8,077 nucleotides of DNA, taken from Candidatus Bathyarchaeota archaeon (GTDB lineage: Archaea; Thermoproteota; Bathyarchaeia; RBG-16-48-13; GCA-020345945). The notes beneath the pieces were generated by a model. The model searched no databases. It saw only the letters and a program-made list of their open reading frames with translations, and was not told where the DNA came from. The stretch lies in contig CP070773.1 of NCBI GenBank assembly GCA_020345945.1, positions 75,151 to 83,227 of the forward strand, in the 5' to 3' direction. Every line of letters starts with the position of its first letter. Within the stretch, counting starts at the first letter, position 1. Shown here piece by piece: positions 1-5,121 of the stretch. A program made the translations under genes and the position numbers.

Positions 1-945
1 TTTGAGAGATCAAAGAGCTACAAAGAACTCTCAGAACTCGCCGAGATCAAGCAGTTAGAGTCAAGGGACCAGCAAGTGATTAAGGAGAACTCAAAGGATG
101 TAGATGTCATTATTACTGGATCACCGATCTCAGCAGAAGTGATAAACTCAGCTGAGAGGCTTAAGCTGATCCAGACGACAAGCGTTGGATATGATCATAT
201 CGATGAAGAGGCAGCGATCGCCAACGGTGTAATAATATGTAACGTAGCTGAATCGAACGCCAACAGTGTCGCAGAAATCTGCTTCGGGATGATCCTAGAT
301 CTTGCCAGAAGGATCTCTGCTCATGATCGTCTTATGAGAGAGGGGGGGTGGGGCAGGGTTGAGATGGAGAGGCAGATAGAGATTCGTCATAAGACATTAG
401 GCATAGTCGGTCTTGGAGCGATAGGCAGCCGGATGGCCCAGATTGGTGCAAATGCTTTCGAGATGACTGTACTCGCAAATGACCCGTACATCACAGGGGA
501 TAGAGCCGATCAAGTCTGTGCCTTATTAGTAGACTTACCCACGGTCATGAAAAAATCAGACGTTGTTACTATTCATGTTCCACTCAACGAGGAGACAAGG
601 CATATGATCGGCGAGAAAGAGCTTAGAATGATGAAGCCGACGGCCATATTCATCAACGCATCTCGAGGACCAGTAGTCGATGAGAAGGCGCTAATAAAAA
701 TTCTTAAAGAAGAGAGGATCAGCGGTGCGGGACTCGACGTCTTCGAGGAAGAACCTCTGCCTAAAGACAGCCCCCTACGAAGACTTGAGAACGTAGTCAT
801 AGTCCCTCATATCGGCAGCTCATCAGAGGCACTAGCCCACATGGTTGATGTTGCGGTCCATAATGTACTCCTTGTGGCAAAAGGAAAAGAGCCGATGCGT
901 ATCAAGACACCTGAGGTATACTACTCCAGCCCAAAATGGAGATAA
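1..945 (+). CDS. D-2-hydroxyacid dehydrogenase (glyoxylate/hydroxypyruvate reductase or phosphoglycerate dehydrogenase type), 5' end outside window
   Basis: NAD(P)-dependent cytosolic oxidoreductase interconverting a 2-oxoacid and a D-2-hydroxyacid. The frame is open from base 1, giving 314 visible residues. The first ones (FERSKSYKEL) fit the region just after the family's first beta strand, so only about ten residues should be missing; the GTG at 76 is internal. Numbering from base 1: a substrate-domain SVGYDHID motif near 61-68, the Rossmann motif VGLGAIG (Gly137, Gly139, Gly142), then the catalytic triad Arg222 (NASRGPVVDE), Glu251 (DVFEEEP) and His270 (PHIGSSSEA). All catalytic residues are present and the length is normal for the roughly 320-residue single-subunit members, with no ACT domain. 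Substrate cannot be told from sequence: glyoxylate, hydroxypyruvate and 3-phosphoglycerate are all possible. The stop is TAA. It converges with the Fe-S protein gene to its right. The family call is firm, the substrate is not. Confidence 0.93.
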   Translation, partial: FERSKSYKELSELAEIKQLESRDQQVIKENSKDVDVIITGSPISAEVINSAERLKLIQTTSVGYDHIDEEAAIANGVIICNVAESNANSVAEICFGMILDLARRISAHDRLMREGGWGRVEMERQIEIRHKTLGIVGLGAIGSRMAQIGANAFEMTVLANDPYITGDRADQVCALLVDLPTVMKKSDVVTIHVPLNEETRHMIGEKELRMMKPTAIFINASRGPVVDEKALIKILKEERISGAGLDVFEEEPLPKDSPLRRLENVVIVPHIGSSSEALAHMVDVAVHNVLLVAKGKEPMRIKTPEVYYSSPKWR

Positions 946-987
946 GACCGCCCCTTCCTCACTTTTCCATACACTACTGCAGGACTG

Positions 988-1014
988 ACGAGAAAAGAGC
1001 GACAACAAAGCTCT
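988..1014 (-). terminator. possible terminator of the Fe-S protein gene
   Basis: About 40 nt past the TAA of the minus-strand Fe-S gene, the transcript would carry a 5-bp stem AGAGC/GCTCT (arms at 1010-1014 and 996-1000, 9-nt loop) running straight into a pyrimidine tract TTTTCTCGTC. Archaeal termination mainly needs the T-rich tract, so the stem may be incidental. The rest of the convergent gap (946-1052) shows nothing else I can name. Confidence 0.35.
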
Positions 1015-1052
1015 CTATAGGATCTCTCCAGTGGGAAAGAAACACCTATCCG

Positions 1053-1760
1053 TTAGCCCTTTCTTCCACCAATACAGACCTTCAAGCAGACGCTACAGGT
1101 CGGTCTAGTCCTGCGGTACTGGGCGCACAGAAATTTATCTAAACTATAAACCTCCGTTTCCCCTGGTTCTTTGATGGCTCCTGCCGGGCAATGCGTTACA
1201 CATGGTTTCCTAACGCATCCATCGCAGAGGTTCACCGCCAAAGGCTTGTCTGTCGGTTCGATCTCAGCGTCAGTAACGATCGCTGTCAATCTTACTCTCG
1301 GACCGTACTGTGGAGTAACCAGCAGACTGTGATGCCCAAAAGTTCCAAGCCCAGCCTCCGCGGCAATATGCTTCAACGAGAGCATACCGACCAGATACCG
1401 GTCATCTGTTCCTCCCTGTGAAGCAAGTTGATGATAGGTTTTGAAACCTTTCCTCTCTAAGACCCTTGCCAAAGTATAACCTATCCGATCGAGTTGTGCA
1501 GACAAGAAAGCGTTATGCCCAACGAACATCTTCTCTCGAGGACTCTGAGGATAGTTACCATCCTCCTTCCCCACGGGGAGGAGTTCGACCATACCATCCA
1601 AATACTTCATACCAAGCACGATAACAGACTTCGCTCCAGATAGAACATCAGCTGGACGATGTCCAGATGGGGCATCATCGAATCGACTTGCTTCGACAAC
1701 TCCATAAAGATCAGCCCCGAGATTGAAAGCTTGCTCCTTAAGTTCCTCTTTTAAAATCAT
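1053..1760 (-). CDS. short 2x[4Fe-4S] protein, QueG/reductive-dehalogenase-like
   Basis: A 235-residue predicted soluble iron-sulfur protein. The C-terminal third has two cysteine sets, Cys179-x2-Cys182-x4-Cys187-x3-Cys191-Pro and Cys212-x9-Cys222-x2-Cys225-x3-Cys229, fitting two [4Fe-4S] clusters. The N-terminal part (LGADLYGVVEASRF, then a GAKSVIVLGMKY strand) and the central AAEAGLGTFGHHSLLVTPQYGPRVRL segment are typical of the COG1600 group, which includes epoxyqueuosine reductase and relatives of reductive dehalogenases. QueG itself is longer and cobalamin-dependent, and archaea make archaeosine rather than queuosine, so a QueG label would mislead; the substrate is unknown. Start: ATG at 1760 has an AGGTGA Shine-Dalgarno 4-5 nt upstream and gives a family-like N terminus. 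The frame also allows ATG at 1787 or TTG at 1793, both with poorly placed sites. The stop is TAA. It lies about 130 nt downstream of the VTT-CBS gene on the same strand, probably with its own promoter. Confidence 0.85.
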   Translation of the reverse strand: MILKEELKEQAFNLGADLYGVVEASRFDDAPSGHRPADVLSGAKSVIVLGMKYLDGMVELLPVGKEDGNYPQSPREKMFVGHNAFLSAQLDRIGYTLARVLERKGFKTYHQLASQGGTDDRYLVGMLSLKHIAAEAGLGTFGHHSLLVTPQYGPRVRLTAIVTDAEIEPTDKPLAVNLCDGCVRKPCVTHCPAGAIKEPGETEVYSLDKFLCAQYRRTRPTCSVCLKVCIGGRKG

Positions 1761-1764
1761 GGAC

Positions 1765-1770
1765 TCACCT
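1765..1770 (-). promoter_or_regulatory. ribosome-binding site choosing the Fe-S gene start
   Basis: AGGTGA on the minus strand, 4 nt before the ATG at 1760. It favours this start over the in-frame ATG at 1787, where GGAG abuts the codon with no spacer, and over the TTG at 1793. Confidence 0.6.
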
Positions 1771-1809
1771 GTACCTTTTACTGCCATCTCCAAACATCTA
1801 CTATGAATC

Positions 1810-1818
1810 TAATTTATG
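1810..1818 (-). promoter_or_regulatory. possible TATA box for the Fe-S protein gene
   Basis: Minus-strand CATAAATTA lies in the gap of about 130 nt upstream of the Fe-S gene. Initiation about 26 nt downstream would leave a leader of roughly 28 nt that includes the AGGTGA site. A second weaker candidate, CTTTATCTT, lies near 1842-1850. AT-rich intergenic DNA makes chance matches common. Confidence 0.3.
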
Positions 1819-1870
1819 ACTTATCGAAGCTAACACCCGAAAGATAAAGTACCGTCAGAACTAGAATACC

Positions 1871-1888
1871 TCTCGACCTAAAAAGGCG
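1871..1888 (-). terminator. possible T-rich terminator after the VTT-CBS gene
   Basis: Ten nucleotides past the TAG, the minus strand reads GCCTTTTTAGGTCGAG, with a run of five T. This is the simple oligo-T form that archaeal RNA polymerase can use; there is no hairpin. The evidence is weak. Confidence 0.25.
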
Positions 1889-1893
1889 AACGG

Positions 1894-2898
1894 CTATTTA
1901 CCGAGTCTCAGTAAATCTTCAAGCAATACAAGAAGTTTCGGTCCTGCTCTCACAAGATCCATTGATGTCACTATTCCTACAAGCTTGCCGTCCTCCATGA
2001 TAGGCAGTTTCTTTATGTTCTTCTCAGTCATCACTTTTGCCGCTTCTTCTATACTAGTATCTGGGGGGACAGTCACTACTGGACTGGACATTATCTCATT
2101 CACCTTTATTTCTCTTGGATCCTGGAACCGCTCCACTATTCTCTCAAGAATATCTCTCTCGGTAATTATTCCGACCAGTTTCTCTTTTTCGGTGACCATG
2201 ATTGAGCCATGCTTTGACTTGTTCATTTTCACGACAGCTTCTATTACGCTGGCGTTGATCTCTATTGTCTCAACAGGCTTTGACATAATATCCCTGGCCA
2301 AAACAATACCAGAGATACGTGCACGGGTTAGGTAGATCAACGGTCCAGCTACTAATAGGATAACAAGGACCAATAGAAGTAGCGAGTAGATATCCAATCT
2401 CCCTTCTAGAGAAGATTGAAACAGATCGAATAATCCCTTTCCTGTATACGCAACCAAGAGGTATTTGATAGTCTTCCCTACAAAGGTTAACATGAAGAAA
2501 ATGTTCAGGTCATATCCAAAAGTACCGAATAAGATACCGGCGATATCGAATGGGAGTGGAGCAGCTGCAAAAAAAAGAATCGCGCCAGCTCCAAACCGAG
2601 TAATGATTCTCTTGACGGATTCGAATTCATCCGTATATTCCTGTACACGTATAGACCGTTTTTGAATTAACTTCATCCCCTCTGACCCGAGGAGATAACC
2701 ACTCAGTTCTCCGACTGCAGATCCCAATCCGGAACTCAACGCAATACCGAGAGGATTCAACTTTGCTCCTGCTACAAATACTGCAACATACCCTGGAACG
2801 GGAACCAGTATCGACGCCGAAGAGATCACTTGAACTAGAAACAATCCAAGATAGCTAAACTCGGAGATAAGGAACTTGAAAAAAGTTTCAAGATCCAC
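1894..2898 (-). CDS. VTT/DedA-like membrane protein fused to tandem CBS domains
   Basis: A 334-residue predicted inner-membrane protein. Hydrophobic segments lie near residues 15-46, 48-70, 102-126, 130-150 and 169-191. The motifs GSAVGELSGYLLG and AAAPLPFDIAGILFG match the VTT (DedA/TMEM41/YqaA-like) fold, whose known members move or scramble lipids or act as transporters. A cytoplasmic tail carries two CBS domains, about 203-254 and 269-316, each ending in the nucleotide-contact pattern G-I-[IV]-T-x-x-D (Thr246/Asp249 and Thr311/Asp314). CBS pairs usually bind adenine nucleotides, so the membrane domain is probably gated or regulated by energy state; this is inference. Start: GTG at 2898 sits 8 nt after a perfect GGAGG, whereas the in-frame TTG at 2904 is only 2 nt after it. 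The stop is TAG. It is divergent from mmsA and upstream of the Fe-S gene. The arginine of the classical DedA motif is not seen, so it is probably a distant subfamily. The cargo is unknown. Confidence 0.87.
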   Translation of the reverse strand: MDLETFFKFLISEFSYLGLFLVQVISSASILVPVPGYVAVFVAGAKLNPLGIALSSGLGSAVGELSGYLLGSEGMKLIQKRSIRVQEYTDEFESVKRIITRFGAGAILFFAAAPLPFDIAGILFGTFGYDLNIFFMLTFVGKTIKYLLVAYTGKGLFDLFQSSLEGRLDIYSLLLLVLVILLVAGPLIYLTRARISGIVLARDIMSKPVETIEINASVIEAVVKMNKSKHGSIMVTEKEKLVGIITERDILERIVERFQDPREIKVNEIMSSPVVTVPPDTSIEEAAKVMTEKNIKKLPIMEDGKLVGIVTSMDLVRAGPKLLVLLEDLLRLGK

Positions 2899-2906
2899 AG
2901 GCAACC

Positions 2907-2911
2907 CCTCC
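2907..2911 (-). promoter_or_regulatory. ribosome-binding site choosing the VTT-CBS start
   Basis: Perfect GGAGG on the minus strand, 8 nt before GTG 2898 but only 2 nt before TTG 2904. The spacing matches that used by mmsA on the other strand (also 8 nt), which supports the GTG start. Confidence 0.7.
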
Positions 2912-2942
2912 TACGCCAACAGTATTACCTATAATACCTTAT

Positions 2943-2951
2943 CGTATAAAT
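2943..2951 (-). promoter_or_regulatory. possible TATA box for the VTT-CBS gene
   Basis: Minus-strand ATTTATACG resembles the archaeal TATA element. Initiation about 26 nt downstream, near 2921, would leave a leader of about 22 nt containing the GGAGG site. It lies in the divergent gap shared with mmsA (2899-3043). Confidence 0.4.
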
Positions 2952-2998
2952 CCAGCAGTTCAAAGCTTGAAACAGGTGACCACAAAATTTTCCAAGTC

Positions 2999-3008
2999 AA
3001 ATATATTA
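2999..3008 (+). promoter_or_regulatory. possible TATA box for mmsA
   Basis: AAATATATTA is the best TATA-like element in the divergent gap. Initiation near 3028-3030 would leave a leader of about 15 nt that just includes the Shine-Dalgarno site. A second AT-rich candidate, CAAAATTTT at 2983-2991, would give a leader of about 30 nt. Confidence 0.4.
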
Positions 3009-3030
3009 CTAGTATCCTTGATCTCAATGA

Positions 3031-3035
3031 GGAGG
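3031..3035 (+). promoter_or_regulatory. ribosome-binding site of mmsA
   Basis: GGAGG inside TGAGGAGGA, 8 nt before the ATG at 3044. It fixes that start. Confidence 0.75.
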
Positions 3036-3043
3036 ACTGACAG

Positions 3044-4552
3044 ATGGTAACCCTAGAGGAGCCTATAAAACAAGTTCTTCCCCTCAAGAACTTCGTTTCA
3101 GGGGAATGGAAGGAATCGAGAGGCGAACTCGTCAACATAGTAAACCCTGCGACCCAGAAGGTTATAGCCAAGAATCCTATGTCGACCAGAGAGGAACTCA
3201 ATGAAGCCGTGGAGGCAGCCAAAGAGGCATTTCCTGCTTGGAGAAGAACCCCACCCCTTTCCCGCGCTAGACTTCTATTCACCATGAAAGAGATCATGGA
3301 GGAAAGGTTTGAAGAACTGAGTAGAATACAGACCATGGAGCATGGAAAGACGATTGACGAGTCAAGAGGAGAGACTAGGAGGGGGATCGAGCAGGTAGAG
3401 GTAGCTACAGGTATCCCTTCATTGATGATGGGATATAACCTTGAGGATATAGCATCGGGAATCGATGAGTACCTTATCCGGCAACCCCTAGGAGTATTCG
3501 GAATCATCGCACCATTCAACTTTCCCTTCATGGTACCACTCTGGTACGCACCCTATGCCGTAGCGACAGGCAACTGTATCGTTCTAAAACCCTCGGATTT
3601 CTGCCCGATAAGTCAGACTAAGGTCGCCGAGATTGCGGAAGAGGCAGGGTTCCCCGCAGGCGTTTGGAACGTCGTGAATGGAGGAAGAGATGTTGTATCA
3701 GCTATGCTTGATCACCCGGATATTACAGGCATATGCTTCGTAGGTTCCACCCGGGTCGGTAGAGACGTCGTCTACAGAAGATGCGGTGAAACCGGTAAGA
3801 AAGTCCTAGCTCAATGTGGGGCTAAGAACTTCATGCTCGTTATGCCAGATGCTAATTTGGATCGTACAATAGCGGCATCTATGACATCGTTCTTCGGAAA
3901 TACCGGACAAAGATGCCTCTCAAACGCTAACCTGATCCCCGTCGGCGAAGGCCTTAGTAAAAAAGAGTACGAGAATTTCTATCAAAAAGTGGTGGACGCC
4001 TTCGTCAACACAGCAAGTAAGATACGTGTAGGCTATGGACTTGACGAGTCAATCCAGATGGGACCCCTACGCGACACAGACAAGAAGCAACGTGTGCTAG
4101 GCTACATAGAGAAGGGGCTCGAGGAAGGAGCAGAGATGATATTCGATGGTAGAGAGGTCAAAATCATTGGAGACTGGCCTCCTGACGCCTTCCTCAACCC
4201 AACAGTCTTCAAGAACGTCTCACCCGAGATGACTATCAGCAAGGAGGAGATCTTCGGACCTGTCGCAAGCATCATGCGTGCAAAGAGCCTCGACGAAGCG
4301 ATAGACTTGATCCACAGTAACCCCTATGGAAATGCTGCTTCCATCTTCACATCAAACGGGAGATGGGCTAGGGATTTCCAGTATAGAGTTCAGTGCGGAA
4401 ACATCGGCATCAACATCGGCATAGCCGCCCCTATGGCGTTCTTCCCATTCAGCGGTATGAAAGACTCATTCTTCGGGACACTACACGGTCAAGGAAGAGA
4501 AGCTGTTCGATTCTTCACCGAGAGCAAGGTAGTTATCCAGAGGTGGTTCTAG
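3044..4552 (+). CDS. mmsA: methylmalonate/malonate-semialdehyde dehydrogenase (CoA-acylating)
   Basis: A 502-residue cytosolic aldehyde dehydrogenase of the MmsA/IolA family, which oxidises methylmalonate or malonate semialdehyde with NAD+ and CoA to propionyl-CoA or acetyl-CoA plus CO2. Visible landmarks: PFNFP (Asn159), the cofactor loop GSTRVG (234-239), the catalytic Cys291 in GNTGQRC with the family's adjacent Arg290, and KEEIFGP (400-406). The ELGG glutamate motif of hydrolytic aldehyde dehydrogenases is replaced by CGAKN (258-262), as in CoA-acylating MmsA. The C terminus carries the family signature: GIAAPMAFFPFSGMKDSFFG, HGQGREA and KVVIQRWF. The length is normal (about 490-500) and the gene is intact. 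The start ATG has GGAGG 8 nt upstream; the stop is TAG. The ferritin-like gene follows with no gap. Nearby aminotransferase and alcohol dehydrogenase genes fit beta-alanine or valine-type degradation, but substrate choice is inference. Confidence 0.94.
   Translation: MVTLEEPIKQVLPLKNFVSGEWKESRGELVNIVNPATQKVIAKNPMSTREELNEAVEAAKEAFPAWRRTPPLSRARLLFTMKEIMEERFEELSRIQTMEHGKTIDESRGETRRGIEQVEVATGIPSLMMGYNLEDIASGIDEYLIRQPLGVFGIIAPFNFPFMVPLWYAPYAVATGNCIVLKPSDFCPISQTKVAEIAEEAGFPAGVWNVVNGGRDVVSAMLDHPDITGICFVGSTRVGRDVVYRRCGETGKKVLAQCGAKNFMLVMPDANLDRTIAASMTSFFGNTGQRCLSNANLIPVGEGLSKKEYENFYQKVVDAFVNTASKIRVGYGLDESIQMGPLRDTDKKQRVLGYIEKGLEEGAEMIFDGREVKIIGDWPPDAFLNPTVFKNVSPEMTISKEEIFGPVASIMRAKSLDEAIDLIHSNPYGNAASIFTSNGRWARDFQYRVQCGNIGINIGIAAPMAFFPFSGMKDSFFGTLHGQGREAVRFFTESKVVIQRWF
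4541..4546 (+). promoter_or_regulatory. ribosome-binding site of the ferritin-like gene, inside mmsA
   Basis: AGGTGG (AGAGGTGG if extended to 4539) lies in the last codons of mmsA, 6 nt before the CTG at 4553. The spacing is good for initiation at that codon. The six bases also form the outer 5' arm of the hairpin at 4541-4568. Confidence 0.5.
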
Positions 4553-4568
4553 CTGAGGCTAGCCACCT
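4541..4568 (+). promoter_or_regulatory. hairpin over the mmsA stop / ferritin-like start junction
   Basis: The arms AGGTGG (4541-4546) and CCACCT (4563-4568) pair perfectly, and CTAGC (4549-4553) pairs perfectly with GCTAG (4558-4562). This makes an 11-bp stem with a TT bulge on the 5' side and a TGAG loop. The hairpin contains the candidate Shine-Dalgarno, the mmsA TAG (4550-4552) and the candidate CTG start (4553-4555). No T-run follows, so it is not a terminator. The likely role is translational coupling: ribosomes finishing mmsA open the stem and expose the site. This is inference from pairing. Confidence 0.6.
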
Positions 4569-4993
4569 GCTCCGCGGTCATCAGCTTCATCACTAAAATT
4601 GAGGAGGACACCGCAGAATTCTACGATAAGCTTGCTCGGAAATACCCGAAAGATGAGGAATTCTTCACTGCTTTCTCAAAAGAGAACTTGAAGAACAAGA
4701 AAAGAGTGACGCGAACCTACTATGGCGTCATCAGCGACGCCTTAGAGGCATGCTTCTCCTTTGAAGAAGGACTAGATCCCGATGCTTACTGCATCGATAT
4801 CCAAATCCCAGACAGTGAAGGTCTTGCTGAAATCCTAGAGAGAGCTATTACTATCGAAGAAAAAATCCAGAAAGCATACAGTGACGCTGCTAGACTCTCG
4901 GAAGGCTTGATGGCGGATATCCCCCGAGTATTCAGTATCATAGCCGGTAAGAGAGAGGAACGGATTGCCAAATTGAGAGATCATCCAAGATAA
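4553..4993 (+). CDS. ferritin-like (rubrerythrin/COG1633-type) four-helix protein, probable CTG start
   Basis: About 146 residues, mainly helical. Helix 1 carries ITKIEEDTAEFYDKLA, helix 2 EEFFTAFSKENLKNKKR, helix 3 ILERAITIEEKIQKAY and helix 4 VFSIIAGKREERIAKL. The order and the ExxxxFY and E-E-x-x-x-x-Y patterns match the ferritin-like fold of COG1633/rubrerythrin. The ExxH metal-ligand histidines expected in helices 2 and 4 are missing (KENLKN, REERIA), so a normal diiron site is doubtful. Start: the frame is open right after the mmsA TAG, but its first ATG/GTG/TTG is a TTG at 4688 that would remove helix 1 and has no Shine-Dalgarno. CTG 4553 has AGAGGTGG 6 nt upstream and yields LRLATCSAVISF. 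A one-base indel after GTG 4543, or TAG readthrough, are alternatives. The stop is TAA. Tight linkage suggests a role tied to MmsA; function unknown. Confidence 0.68.
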   Translation: MRLATCSAVISFITKIEEDTAEFYDKLARKYPKDEEFFTAFSKENLKNKKRVTRTYYGVISDALEACFSFEEGLDPDAYCIDIQIPDSEGLAEILERAITIEEKIQKAYSDAARLSEGLMADIPRVFSIIAGKREERIAKLRDHPR

Positions 4994-5005
4994 CATCTCC
5001 AGCCT

Positions 5006-5019
5006 GCTACATGTGTAGC
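5006..5019 (+). repeat. small inverted repeat after the ferritin-like gene
   Basis: GCTAC-ATGT-GTAGC forms a 5-bp stem with a 4-nt loop, 12 nt after the TAA at 4993. The sequence after it (CTCCTCGTCACAGTTTCCCC) is only mildly T-rich, so a terminator role is possible but weak. Confidence 0.25.
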
Positions 5020-5026
5020 CTCCTCG

Positions 5027-5107
5027 TCACAGTTTCCCCAGCCTTTGAAGCTCTTCTGCTTCACCTCGAAGAACAAGCTCCTCAATCTTCTTCTCGTCAT
5101 ATACCAT
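5027..5107 (-). CDS. possible 26-residue ORF downstream of the alcohol dehydrogenase
   Basis: ATG at 5107 to TGA at 5027. The peptide starts MVYDEKKIEELVLRG and ends EAEELQRLGKL. It is highly charged, looks like an amphipathic helix, and its codons resemble those of neighbouring genes. It begins 14 nt after the TAG of the alcohol dehydrogenase, in a different frame, within the convergent gap 4994-5121. There is no convincing Shine-Dalgarno; AGGA lies about 12 nt upstream. It may be a small protein, the leftover N terminus of a decayed gene, or chance. I recognise no family. Confidence 0.25.
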   Translation of the reverse strand: MVYDEKKIEELVLRGEAEELQRLGKL

Positions 5108-5121
5108 TGCAGATCGGGATC

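Noticed and set aside
936..1142. Plus-strand open frame between the hydroxyacid dehydrogenase and the Fe-S gene
   Set aside because: It overlaps the 3' ends of both convergent genes, has no Shine-Dalgarno and no recognisable motif.
2929..3531. 200-codon minus-strand open frame over the start of mmsA
   Set aside because: It is antisense to a gene with clear family motifs, has serine-rich low-information content typical of a shadow frame, and matches no family.
4550..4993. Pyrrolysine readthrough of the mmsA TAG giving an MmsA-ferritin fusion
   Set aside because: MmsA ends at its normal family C terminus (KVVIQRWF), TAG is used as an ordinary stop by three other genes here, and a Shine-Dalgarno-supported CTG start explains the open frame more simply. 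It is kept only as an alternative in the findings.
4688..4993. Ferritin-like gene starting at TTG 4688 (101 residues)
   Set aside because: This would remove helix 1, which clearly matches the fold (KIEEDTAEFYDKLA), and no Shine-Dalgarno precedes the TTG.
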